From contig NVVW01000002.1 of assembly GCA_002733505.1 (NCBI GenBank), forward strand, positions 1-64,000: 64,000 nucleotides of DNA. The letters are read 5' to 3'. A model generated the notes under the pieces. It was not told the DNA's origin, did not search any database, and was given only the letters and a program-made list of their open reading frames with translations. Positions 35,356 to 43,802 of the stretch are shown here, in pieces. The translations under genes and the position numbers were made by a program. The stretch comes from Methylophaga sp. (lineage in GTDB: Bacteria > Pseudomonadota > Gammaproteobacteria > Nitrosococcales > Methylophagaceae). Within the stretch, counting starts at the first letter, position 1. Each line of letters starts with the position of its first letter.

Positions 35356-36021
35356 TCACATGGCTTCAGCAGCCAAGATTGCCTTCTTAACCAAACGTTT
35401 GGCCGCGCCTTTAACGGGCGCATCTTTGATCATTTGTAAGTTCACCGGTTTGCCCACAATGATCACCCCGCCCATGCCACCACCAAAATGAGGCGTACAT
35501 TTATAAATATAAATGCCTTCATGGGTGAATGTTCTCTGGTAATTCTCTCCCATTTTAGAATGCCACATTTCTGCCGCATCAGGAATCAAACCTACCAAAG
35601 ACTTTGTATCATGGGTCGCCATGTTCTCCCACGCTACCGTATCACCAGGAGCAATGATCACCACAAGGGGCTTATATTTCAACAGATTAGTAGTCACAAT
35701 GTGAATTTTACTTGCCGCTGTCGGCTGCGGCTTAACCGGTGTTTCTTTTTCAACTTCGGGCTCTGGCACTACAGCAACTTCCTCTTCAATGGCCGGTGCT
35801 GTAGTAGGCTCAATAGGTGCTTCCTCATTAACCACATCTTTAATTTCGGGCTCTGTTGCAGCTTCTTGTTGAGTATCAACAGTACGTTTTTCAAGAGCTG
35901 ACGGCTGCTCTACTTCTATTGAATTATAACGATCATTGTCACCTTGCAATGCAGGCCATATCGCCCAAAGAATAAAAAGACCTACGGCAATATGGGCAAG
36001 CGTAAACATCAAGCTTTTCAT
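35356..36021 (-). CDS. Membrane-anchored pseudoazurin-like cupredoxin
   Basis: A 221-residue protein with an N-terminal membrane anchor or signal (residues 5-26). A long Pro/Glu-rich linker follows (~35-103, e.g. AVVPEPEVEKETPVKPQP), then a C-terminal pseudoazurin/plastocyanin-type domain (~104-200). The type 1 copper ligands are visible: His137 (MATHDT), Cys175 and His178 (YKCTPHFG), Met183 (GGMGG). Soluble pseudoazurins carry electrons in the periplasm; this one appears tethered to the inner membrane by a flexible stalk. In a methylotroph it may pass electrons from a dehydrogenase to an oxidase; that is inference. Confidence 0.88.
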   Translation of the reverse strand: MKSLMFTLAHIAVGLFILWAIWPALQGDNDRYNSIEVEQPSALEKRTVDTQQEAATEPEIKDVVNEEAPIEPTTAPAIEEEVAVVPEPEVEKETPVKPQPTAASKIHIVTTNLLKYKPLVVIIAPGDTVAWENMATHDTKSLVGLIPDAAEMWHSKMGENYQRTFTHEGIYIYKCTPHFGGGMGGVIIVGKPVNLQMIKDAPVKGAAKRLVKKAILAAEAM

Positions 36022-36136
36022 TTTTTTCTCCGAACTTTAAGATAGCGCCAGTATACCTATTTAATATGCTCAATAATATGCCTATTATCTGATAATGGTT
36101 GACCACGATCAAGAAACCAGCTTTTAGCATGGGTAC

Positions 36137-36317
36137 TATGCCCGTGATCATTCAAGTTGCAGATGATTTTGTAGAAATCTCGTCATCCTCGAGATCTTTT
36201 ATCGGGGATCTCTAGCGGAAACACTAGACTCCCGCTAAGCTTGTGCTCAGCTTGACTGGGTAAGCATGCGGGAGTGACGAAAAAGGTAAATCTGCATCTT
36301 CAAGTATTTTGGGTATA
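36137..36317. repeat. Full-length dispersed MITE-like element, type A core
   Basis: This is the clearest copy. The left end TATGCCCGTGATCATTCAAG plus TTGCAG (36137-36162) and the right end CTGCATCTTCAAGTATTTTG plus GGTATA (36292-36317) are imperfect 26-bp inverted repeats. The core 36181-36279 contains CCGCTAAGCTTGTGCTCAGC and ends GCATGCGGGAGTGACG. It fills almost the whole 309-base gap between the cupredoxin gene and the DUF937 pseudogene; nothing else is visible there. Confidence 0.8.
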
Positions 36318-36330
36318 AACAATTAGTTCT

Positions 36331-36903
36331 TTATTTTAAGAAGCCTTTTAGTAGGCTGCCTACCAAATCGCCCGAACCAGACTTGTTGCCACCGCCCATC
36401 AAAGAGCCTAACACCGAACCCAGCAAGCCTCCTGAATTATTGCCACCACCTGAAATCGCTCCAGCTAACATATCAAGCATGCCGTTTGATTGTGCGCCTT
36501 TACTCATTGCGCCCATCAACATAGTTGCTACCATCGGTAATAATTTTTTGATAATGCTCGACCCAATACCTGTCGAGCTTGCCACTTGTGATGCCACTTG
36601 TCGGCTGGCATCTTTGCTGCCTAAAAGGTGACCCAGTATTTTATTGCCATCCCGTAAAGACTCGGGCTCAGATAGCGTGTTGGGATCATCAACATAACGC
36701 TGGTGATTGCCCTTTCCTAGCGCTCCTAACAACGATTATAAGCCGTTTTCTTGCTCCACATTATTCTGTAATTTGCTTGTTAATGCTGGTAATAATTGAG
36801 ATAAAATATCGCTAGTCTGATCCGTTGAAAGGTTGTTTTGTTTGGCTAAGGCTCCTAATGTGTCACCTTTGGTTGCCGCCAAAACCATATTTAGTAAATC
36901 CAT
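36331..36903 (-). pseudogene. DUF937 family gene interrupted by an in-frame stop
   Basis: The frame starts at ATG 36903 with a strong ribosome site (GGAGGAG, 7 bases upstream) and reads MDLLNMVLAATKGDTLGALA ... VEQENGL. It then meets TAA (36736-36738) and continues in the same frame as SLLGALGKGNHQRYVDDPNT through a Gly-rich C-terminus (SGGLLGSVLGSLMGGGNKSG). The two halves together match a single DUF937 protein of ~190 residues, with the stop inside its conserved centre. It is probably a nonsense mutation; a sequencing error or readthrough remains possible. DUF937 function is not known. Confidence 0.8.
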
Positions 36904-36927
36904 ACGCTTGCTCCTCCGTGCCTGTTT

Positions 36928-37131
36928 TTATTTAAGGATAAAAGTTACTTTCATTGCCACTTTATAGGCAACAATTTTATTGTCTTCAATATCTAATGTT
37001 TGGTCTTGGATCCAAACGGAGGTAACATTTTCTAAGGTTTTTGTGGCGCGCTCTACACCCTCTTGAATAGCATCATCAAAACTTGTTGTTGAACGCGAAA
37101 TAACTTCTGTAACTCTTGCAATAGATGACAT
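36928..37131 (-). CDS. Dodecin flavoprotein
   Basis: A 67-residue protein of the dodecin family, which forms hollow 12-mers that store or buffer flavin (FMN, riboflavin) in the cytoplasm. The features seen are the start SSIARVTEVISRSTTSFDDA, the flavin-stacking Trp in VTSVWIQDQT, and the C-terminal strand KVAMKVTFIL. It lies just upstream of the DUF937 gene on the same strand. Length is normal for the family. Confidence 0.92.
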   Translation of the reverse strand: MSSIARVTEVISRSTTSFDDAIQEGVERATKTLENVTSVWIQDQTLDIEDNKIVAYKVAMKVTFILK

Positions 37132-37212
37132 AATAGTTCCTTTATTTATTAAATTTAAGAACGGTTAACTGTATACGTTATTTCTCGTTAAGACAAGTAT
37201 AGAAGCGTAAAA

Positions 37213-38229
37213 TCAGCTTTGCTGCGGGATCAGCGACCAATCATTGTTTACCGTTGCCAGTAGCCTTTTCAGCGCTTTGCTTTTGTTGCGATAGTTATCC
37301 ACATCCAAGTCCCATCGTGCTTTAACCGACACATGTAAAGGCCCGGTTATTTCTCGTACCAGCTCTTTTCGTGCTCGATAAATGCCGGTTCGCTCATTAT
37401 GTTGCTTATCCGTTGGATCGGGCTTCAATGTACTTAAAAAGTGTGACTCGAACTGTAAACCAAAGTTGATTGCTTCATTGCTGATCCATTGACTTGCAAG
37501 ATGGCTTAAACCCGCCTCTTTATAACCCCCGCCGACATCTGAATGCACACCCGAAAACCAAACTTGTTTAAGATCTAATCCTGGCTTGTCGCTCCACATG
37601 GTAGGCTCAAAATCTATACGGTTTTCATCTATGGCTACAGCGTGACGAGCATGTTGGATAATTTTGCTGGGCGCTGTGTCGTGAAATAAGAACTCACGCT
37701 CGCCTAATGCTCCCCAAAAAGGAACGGGGATCCCTAGCGCGCCAACGGTATCCCATGCCCCAATAAATTCGATCGGACAAATATCTGCGCACGCTAAGTC
37801 TTGTCGAAACTTTTTTGCCAGCGTCGCATTTGGTCCTGTTGATTTAGCACGTTTTCTATAAAGTTTATAAGCGGCAGGGATTTGATCGGCAAACTGTCTT
37901 TTTAACAGGCCGCAATTACGGATAAAGCCAGCCAAAGAACGAACAGTGTAAGCGCCTCGACTAAAACCAAAAAAGAAAAGCGGGTCGCCCACGTTATAAT
38001 TATGAACGATAAAGCGATAACAATCTAAAATGTTCTTATCAATGCCAGCGCCGGTTAGTCCACCCGCTATTTTTTTCCTGTCCGTGCCAACACCCCAATC
38101 ATAAAAAACGATTTGCTCTACACCATCAGCCATCGGCTTAATGCCTCGAGCCATTTGTAACACATTAGTAGCAAGGCCTTTATCGGGTGAGTTCCATGTG
38201 CCATCTGCAAAGATCACGATCCTTTTCAT
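37213..38229 (-). CDS. DUF2235 alpha/beta-hydrolase-like protein
   Basis: A 338-residue protein of the DUF2235 family. It has the N-terminal motif IVIFADGTWNSPD, the nucleophile elbow GFSRGAYTVRSLAGFI, and a later VHSDVGGGYKE block that supplies acid/base residues. Some family members are phospholipase-type effectors of type VI secretion, but many are stand-alone. No secretion genes or signal peptide are present here, so a cytoplasmic esterase or lipase-like role is the most that can be said. It follows the C1 operon with small gaps and may be its last gene. Confidence 0.85.
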   Translation of the reverse strand: MKRIVIFADGTWNSPDKGLATNVLQMARGIKPMADGVEQIVFYDWGVGTDRKKIAGGLTGAGIDKNILDCYRFIVHNYNVGDPLFFFGFSRGAYTVRSLAGFIRNCGLLKRQFADQIPAAYKLYRKRAKSTGPNATLAKKFRQDLACADICPIEFIGAWDTVGALGIPVPFWGALGEREFLFHDTAPSKIIQHARHAVAIDENRIDFEPTMWSDKPGLDLKQVWFSGVHSDVGGGYKEAGLSHLASQWISNEAINFGLQFESHFLSTLKPDPTDKQHNERTGIYRARKELVREITGPLHVSVKARWDLDVDNYRNKSKALKRLLATVNNDWSLIPQQS

Positions 38230-38255
38230 CTTCCCTCACCCCTCGCTTTTTAACT

Positions 38256-38666
38256 TTAGCTAAACTGTAGCAGATCTCCGTTCCTATCAAAAGCTAAATA
38301 GCGTGATAGATTGCCACCATTTTCCACCATCTGCACCATCATTTTAAGTTGCAGATCCGTTTCTTCAGCACTAGGCATCATGCTGCCTATACCTGAAAGG
38401 CAAGCCACCAACACCATCTGCCACTCTTGTTCCATATTCTCTGATTCTTTAACTAAGTCAACAAAATTAGTTAAATCATCTAGAGGCTTATCAACACACA
38501 TAAGAGGCGACAGCACGCCGCCTTTCCCGGCATTAAAGCGCTCTGCTTCATCACCTTCAATATCATCAGGTAATCCTGTTTTTAAAAAAACAAATAGAAA
38601 CCGTTGTGGTTCTTTTTGCTCTCTACCCACCATTAATAAGGTTTCGTAATTAACTATATCAACCAT
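38256..38666 (-). CDS. Conserved acidic protein (often annotated ribonucleotide reductase subunit alpha)
   Basis: A 136-residue acidic protein with the pattern EPQRFLFVFLKTGLPDDIEG, GGVLSPLMCVDKPLDDL, FVDLVKESENMEQEWQMVLVACLSG and LAFDRNGDLLQFS. I recognise this as a small conserved proteobacterial family that databases often label as a ribonucleotide reductase alpha subunit. It has none of the catalytic parts of that enzyme, so the label should not be trusted. It lies 39 bases downstream of fhcC on the same strand. Function unknown. Confidence 0.7.
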   Translation of the reverse strand: MVDIVNYETLLMVGREQKEPQRFLFVFLKTGLPDDIEGDEAERFNAGKGGVLSPLMCVDKPLDDLTNFVDLVKESENMEQEWQMVLVACLSGIGSMMPSAEETDLQLKMMVQMVENGGNLSRYLAFDRNGDLLQFS

Positions 38667-38705
38667 GTTTTTACTCTTTATATTCTGTTGAGATCCGCTA
38701 AGCTC

Positions 38706-39515
38706 TCAAATTTTAACCAAAATTTCGCCCATACCAATACCGCCTAAATCACCGGCATAACGTTGAACCCGTGAAAACAGTTCTAAATTAGCAAACTGGG
38801 TGTCTAAATTACGGAAAGAGGCTAACATTAGCGGTAAAAATGCCAAGGTGTGTGCGCCGCAGTCATTAAAGTTTGCTGGGATCTGAGCCTCTTTCAGCAA
38901 TAACAGTGTGCCACGCTTCATGCCATAACCCAGGTGAGCACCCACACTGCCTAAAACGGCAATCGTGCCAGAGACCATTCTTGCACCACAATAATCACCG
39001 GCATTACCTTCAATTAAGATATAGCCGCGACGCATATGATCGCCGGTACGTGCACCGGTATTACCCGTTATTATAACGGTTCCACCGGTCATGCCATTTT
39101 TATTGCCAACACGTGCCCCACCTACAATATCACCGGCATTGCCGTTAATTTTTATCTGGCCACCTTTCATTTCACAGGCCGTATAAACTCCCGTATTACC
39201 CGTTACAAGGATATAACCATTCGTCATCATTGCACCGAGATAAGCACCGACATTACCCTTTATTTCAATAGTGCCATGGCTCATTTGGTTACCGATAAAG
39301 TCTAATTTATCACTGCTGTTTTCAAAGATGATATAGCCGGTTGCATCGCCACTAATATCAAATACACTGTCAACCCGAACCGTGCGATTACCTGATGGCA
39401 ATTCAATGGCTGCAATTTCAGCTACTGATTTCCCATCCAACTGGTTGGGGGTCAGAACTGAGCAATCAATGCGCTGTTTGGGATGCTGTTTTAGTGTCAG
39501 AACTAATGTGCTCAT
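38706..39515 (-). CDS. fhcC: Formylmethanofuran dehydrogenase / formyltransferase subunit C
   Basis: A 269-residue right-handed beta-helix protein built from Gly/Asn-rich turns (GTIEIKGNVGAYLGAMMTNG; GGTVIITGNTGARTGDHMRR; GYILIEGNAGDYCGARM). It matches FhcC, the structural subunit of the bacterial formyltransferase/hydrolase complex and related to archaeal FwdC/FmdC and the glutamate synthase C-terminal domain. The start overlaps the fhcD stop by four bases. In aerobic methylotrophs the complex releases formate from formyl-H4MPT. Confidence 0.95.
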   Translation of the reverse strand: MSTLVLTLKQHPKQRIDCSVLTPNQLDGKSVAEIAAIELPSGNRTVRVDSVFDISGDATGYIIFENSSDKLDFIGNQMSHGTIEIKGNVGAYLGAMMTNGYILVTGNTGVYTACEMKGGQIKINGNAGDIVGGARVGNKNGMTGGTVIITGNTGARTGDHMRRGYILIEGNAGDYCGARMVSGTIAVLGSVGAHLGYGMKRGTLLLLKEAQIPANFNDCGAHTLAFLPLMLASFRNLDTQFANLELFSRVQRYAGDLGGIGMGEILVKI

Positions 39516-40408
39516 GCCATGATCTCCTGCAAATGGAAGTGGAATGGCCCAAGTTTTCCACCATAGTTACCCGCACTAATTCGGCGAATACCGTTTGCCG
39601 CACCTAAATCACACACCGCCTGAATGCCAACCCGCATCGCTATATCAATATCTTCTTTAGTCAGACCATCAATAACAATTTCCATTACTGACTCAATTTC
39701 AGGCGAAAGTTCGGTCTTGGTTTGCCCTTTTAAGGTAGGGCAAAAAGCATCATTAGTTGAGGCATTGAGTGCTTTGAACTTTGAACCCATTTTTGAACCT
39801 GAGCGAACAATACCACCCGGGAATGGCATAATCACATTAGGGCATTTTTTCATCTCAATAATAGCGGCTTCACAGGCTGCTAAGGCTTGCGCTTGGGATT
39901 CAGCTAACACTAGAAAATTACCACCGCCAACAGCGGCTTGAACACCGGTTTTCTCTTGGGTTAAAAACTCACCATCCATCACCGGAATACGCCAATAACG
40001 TTTACCATCAATCATTTTTGATATTTGGAAACCATCGCCAAAAAAGCGTAGATTCTGACCTAGCGCAATTTCAGTTTCACTTTCTAAGCCTGAAAATAAC
40101 GCTGATGTAGGCGAAGTAAGCACACACTGACCTGATCGGGTTTCAACTTGTTTTGCTAGGCTTTTTCCGCCCATTGCAAAGATTAATATAGACACGCCCG
40201 GCCGACCATCTGGTGTTTCGCTAGGATCAAGCACTCTTTCAATACCCGCCTCGCAGCCACAAGCAATAACCGATGTGGCAAAACCGGTAAAGGTTTGTGC
40301 TGAAATCATCGCCCACTTTGTATTTAATGCGGTGATGATTAAGCGTGTGCCTTTCATTGGAAATGCTTCGGCAAAAGTTTCATCAATTATGACACCATTG
40401 ATAATCAT
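39512..40408 (-). CDS. fhcD: Formylmethanofuran-tetrahydromethanopterin formyltransferase
   Basis: A 298-residue protein that matches the Ftr/FhcD family: INGVIIDETFAEAFPMKGTR at the N-terminus, TSVIACGCEAGIERVLDPSETPDGRPG, and RISAGNYGGKLGPFHFHL near the C-terminus. It moves the formyl group from formyl-H4MPT to the methanofuran-type carrier on FhcA. It overlaps fhcA upstream and fhcC downstream by four bases each, so the subunits are translated in a coupled way. Confidence 0.97.
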   Translation of the reverse strand: MIINGVIIDETFAEAFPMKGTRLIITALNTKWAMISAQTFTGFATSVIACGCEAGIERVLDPSETPDGRPGVSILIFAMGGKSLAKQVETRSGQCVLTSPTSALFSGLESETEIALGQNLRFFGDGFQISKMIDGKRYWRIPVMDGEFLTQEKTGVQAAVGGGNFLVLAESQAQALAACEAAIIEMKKCPNVIMPFPGGIVRSGSKMGSKFKALNASTNDAFCPTLKGQTKTELSPEIESVMEIVIDGLTKEDIDIAMRVGIQAVCDLGAANGIRRISAGNYGGKLGPFHFHLQEIMA

Positions 40409-42072
40409 ATTTTGCCTCCTGCATGTAGCGGCTGCACGGTTAGACTACCTCGGCCATCATCGACAATCTCATCATCACTTATTTTAAAGTTGCCCATTTT
40501 CTGGGTGTGATATTTATCAAAATACGGTTTTAATAATTTTTCAATATTGTTGTCATATTCAGGCTTAACCACATGCGTTGTGCCCCATGTAACCTCAATT
40601 ATTTCACCATCTTTAACTACCATGACACCGTCTTTAAATACATAATCAGGTTTGCTGAACATTTTTTCACGATCTTCATTGTCAGTATAAACGGTAATAT
40701 CTGCTGCGCCACCTATACTTAAGTGACCACGATCGGCAAGGCCAACCAATTTAGCCGCACCCGCACGCGTCATAATAGCAATTTCATACAGCGTATATTC
40801 ACGCTCTAATGAGGCTAAATGGCTGGCTTTTTGTGCCTCTGGATGCAGTGTCGATAACACATCATTGCGGAAGGTTTTATCCATCAATAATCGTATCAAA
40901 TGTGGATAACTGGTAAACGGTGCACCATTAGGGTGATCCGTTGTTAAGAACACGCGCCAAGGATCATCCACCATTAGAAATGTTTCCAAGCCAATCATCC
41001 ACTGCAAGGCGTTGACATAATTTTGATCTTTATACTTGAATGGCACTACACCACAACCGGCATCACACTCAATATCCATCGTTACCCATTTATTTGGGCT
41101 GGCATGGGAGTGGGCGGCATGTTGGTGCATGCTGTCACCCGATACCGTAACCGTTTGACCAAATAAAATTTGACCGACATCTGCGGTAATGTTTTTATGT
41201 TTGTTGATTATTTCGGCAATTTGAGCTGAACCCGACGAGAATTTAAAATCACCCTCAGTACCATAACTATGGAACTGAATATGCGTCATATGCATCGGCA
41301 AGCCGTTAATGCCTTCCATGGTATCAATAGTCGTTTCTAGGTTGCCTGGCACACCCAAATTACAGCCATGCACATGTAGCGGGTGCGGCACGCCTAATTC
41401 TTTTACCGCCGTTGCTAGTCGCGCTAAAATATCGCGTGGTGTAACACCGTAATACTGGTTTTTTTCATCCAAATCCATTTTACGCTGGTTAAATTTAAAG
41501 GCATTAATGCCACCCGGGTTCACCACTTTTACGCCGATCGCCTGTGCATGGGTCATTGTCCACGCCACATAGTTATTAATGGCTTCTTGGTCGCCATTCG
41601 ATGCCATCATCCGCAGCAGAAAATCATCACTGCCCAACATCACATAACCGCCTTTGTCGATGATAGGCGTATCACCCATTTCCATATGTGCTTGACGGGC
41701 ATTGATGGGTAATATTGCCGGTTCAAAGCCTGCGGTATAACCCATTTCAGCATAACGATAACCTGCTGTTAACGTGCTCGGTGCGGCGTGACCACAGCCT
41801 GATCGCATTAACTCGGTGCGAGCAATCACATCGGCCGCATGATCTTCAGGCAACATGGTGCGGGCAATATTAATTTTGCCTCCACCAATATGGGTGTGCA
41901 TATCAATGGCGCCGGCCATCACCACTTTGCCGCGCACATCAATTTCTTTATCTATACGATCATCGCCCGGCTTGGCAATAATGCGGCCATCGCGGATATA
42001 AATATCTTTGACTTCATTGTTGATGCTATTGGCGGGATCGTAAATTCTGCCGCCGGTTAATTTAGTTAACAT
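40405..42072 (-). CDS. fhcA: Formyltransferase/hydrolase complex subunit A
   Basis: A 555-residue amidohydrolase-fold protein, the formylmethanofuran hydrolase subunit. The dinuclear metal site starts with IDMHTHIGG (His59, His61), and further ligand blocks HVHGCNLG, HMTHIQFHSYG and LTTDHPNG are visible. In bacteria it hydrolyses the formylated methanofuran analogue to formate. Length and motifs are complete. It follows fhcB by 17 bases. Confidence 0.97.
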   Translation of the reverse strand: MLTKLTGGRIYDPANSINNEVKDIYIRDGRIIAKPGDDRIDKEIDVRGKVVMAGAIDMHTHIGGGKINIARTMLPEDHAADVIARTELMRSGCGHAAPSTLTAGYRYAEMGYTAGFEPAILPINARQAHMEMGDTPIIDKGGYVMLGSDDFLLRMMASNGDQEAINNYVAWTMTHAQAIGVKVVNPGGINAFKFNQRKMDLDEKNQYYGVTPRDILARLATAVKELGVPHPLHVHGCNLGVPGNLETTIDTMEGINGLPMHMTHIQFHSYGTEGDFKFSSGSAQIAEIINKHKNITADVGQILFGQTVTVSGDSMHQHAAHSHASPNKWVTMDIECDAGCGVVPFKYKDQNYVNALQWMIGLETFLMVDDPWRVFLTTDHPNGAPFTSYPHLIRLLMDKTFRNDVLSTLHPEAQKASHLASLEREYTLYEIAIMTRAGAAKLVGLADRGHLSIGGAADITVYTDNEDREKMFSKPDYVFKDGVMVVKDGEIIEVTWGTTHVVKPEYDNNIEKLLKPYFDKYHTQKMGNFKISDDEIVDDGRGSLTVQPLHAGGKI

Positions 42073-42089
42073 AAATATGAATCTGCCTT

Positions 42090-43364
42090 TTACAATTGTT
42101 GTTCTACGGCTGTTAGTACATCGAATGTACTTGGCAAACCACTGTCTCGTAATTTCCGTAACGGTACAGCCACCGCACCGTCCGCGCGAAAAGCGTGTCC
42201 AGTATGATCGATCCCCGGTGTACCTACAGGAATAAAAACGTCCGGCTCTTGCTCAAACTTCATACCGGAACGACCTAGAACAACCGTTGTCGCATTTGAT
42301 TTTGGTGGTGTACGATCAATATTAAAGCTCGAGATCCAAACTAAGGTATCAACTTCGTCACTTTTTAACATTCGATTGGTATCGCAAAGATACGGATCGT
42401 AATCAGGGTAACCTTGATTAAAATTAGTGCGCATCGGGAAACCTGATTGCCAAGCTGATACTTGATTAACGGTTATGTTGCCATCCTTGCCACCCAAAGG
42501 TAAGCCGCTAGATCGTGTAGCTGAATTGAGATCTTTAACCATCTCACAGACCATTTGCACAGTTGCTTCTGCATGATCAAAATCCAAGTCAGCTGTCGAC
42601 CAAGTTACCACTGAATATTTGGCTTTTTTTAGCTTGTCAGCCAATACCGCCAGATCAGTTACCGCGATACCGCCCACCTGTGTTGCCTGTATTGTTTTGC
42701 CGTTCACTAGCGCACGTAATATCGAGACCACTTCTGGCAGATCGGCATCATCACAGCCTAAAACCTGCGCTTTTTTGCCTTGAGGTGAGGTCGAGGCATC
42801 AGCTGAAGGCGCTTTACCTAAATAAACCACTTGGCGCGAGGCAATATCTTGATCAAACATGCTCTCCTTATTCCACACCATCCGTTCAAAAAAACGGGGA
42901 TACTCTGCTTCAATATCACTGCCTACCACTAACAATAAATCAACGCGATTTTTTACTTCGGTTAATGTGGTCAACATCCAACCGGTATCTTGTAACACCA
43001 AGGTGTTTCTAAATCCGGCTGCAGAATCCATATTATCAATGGTGGCACGGCTTTTATCAGCTAAGGCCATGGCACTACGCGCACCGTTTACGTCGGTCGC
43101 CATGCCCGCAATAACGGGTTGCTTGCTGTCTCTTAATAAATTAGCGATATGCGTTACCGCGTCATTTAAAGATACTTCTTTGCCTTTTACCCGTGGCGCG
43201 GTATCTGTGATCGGTGTTTCAAAGCCCTTTTTAGTTACCGCATCACCATTTTCAATAATGGATACGGCATTACCTGCAACTTTGATGGTTAAATCATCAA
43301 CGGCAATGCCACAAAATGGGCTTGACACTTCTTGCCAAACTTCCGCTCCGGTTTTTTCAGTCAT
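42090..43364 (-). CDS. fhcB: Formyltransferase/hydrolase complex subunit B
   Basis: A 424-residue protein related to archaeal FwdB/FmdB, a molybdopterin-fold subunit. The N-terminus SSPFCGIAVDDLTI keeps one cysteine but lacks the cysteine set for a 4Fe-4S cluster, and no CxxC-type metal site is seen elsewhere. This agrees with the bacterial FhcB, which is thought to have lost redox activity and to be structural, since bacteria release formate hydrolytically. It is the first fhc gene here, nine bases after the pterin dehydratase-like gene. Confidence 0.93.
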   Translation of the reverse strand: MTEKTGAEVWQEVSSPFCGIAVDDLTIKVAGNAVSIIENGDAVTKKGFETPITDTAPRVKGKEVSLNDAVTHIANLLRDSKQPVIAGMATDVNGARSAMALADKSRATIDNMDSAAGFRNTLVLQDTGWMLTTLTEVKNRVDLLLVVGSDIEAEYPRFFERMVWNKESMFDQDIASRQVVYLGKAPSADASTSPQGKKAQVLGCDDADLPEVVSILRALVNGKTIQATQVGGIAVTDLAVLADKLKKAKYSVVTWSTADLDFDHAEATVQMVCEMVKDLNSATRSSGLPLGGKDGNITVNQVSAWQSGFPMRTNFNQGYPDYDPYLCDTNRMLKSDEVDTLVWISSFNIDRTPPKSNATTVVLGRSGMKFEQEPDVFIPVGTPGIDHTGHAFRADGAVAVPLRKLRDSGLPSTFDVLTAVEQQL

Positions 43365-43373
43365 CTTGAACCC

Positions 43374-43754
43374 TTAATCGTATTTCATATATTTAAACCG
43401 TGGATCAGAAGGGGTACCTTCAAATGGGCTACCTTGTTCTTCACCTGGCTGCCATTGCACAACCTGTTCTATTTTTTTTGCCAACTCAAAATCTTTATCG
43501 GTAATACCTTTGGCACTATGCGTAGTTAACTTTACAATTACAAAAGCGTAAGAAGCGGTAAGATCAGGATGGTGCCAAGCAGCTTCCGCCAAATGCCCTA
43601 CGGTATTAATCACCATTAAGGTGCCCTTCCAACCACTGGTTTTATATTTACGGCGGATCCAGCCCTTTTCAAAATACCAATGCGGCAATTCTGCGACTAG
43701 CTTTTCAGCAATTTCTGCTTCCGAATACGTTTTTTCTGTTTGCCTAGACATCAT
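43374..43754 (-). CDS. Pterin-4a-carbinolamine dehydratase-like protein
   Basis: A 126-residue protein with the PCD/DCoH signature: AEAAWHHPDLTASYAFVIVKLTTHSAKGITDKDFELAKKIE, written here as a motif at residues ~55-95, with the His-His-Pro pair and the TH near its end. Classic PCDs recycle biopterin. Homologues beside H4MPT genes in methylotrophs are thought to serve pterin (dephospho-H4MPT) metabolism. Its place as the first gene of the fhc operon supports that role. The C-terminal tail (QPGEEQGSPFEGTPSDPRFK) is longer than in classic PCDs. Confidence 0.87.
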   Translation of the reverse strand: MMSRQTEKTYSEAEIAEKLVAELPHWYFEKGWIRRKYKTSGWKGTLMVINTVGHLAEAAWHHPDLTASYAFVIVKLTTHSAKGITDKDFELAKKIEQVVQWQPGEEQGSPFEGTPSDPRFKYMKYD

Positions 43755-43802
43755 CTCAACCTCTATAGTTAGACATGTTGAGCATACTCCGATTTTAATG
43801 TT

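Noticed and set aside
38706-43364. fhc genes as archaeal contamination or recent archaeal transfer
   Set aside because: Bacterial fhc operons are standard in aerobic methylotrophs; FhcB lacks the archaeal cofactor ligands, and the flanking genes are gammaproteobacterial.
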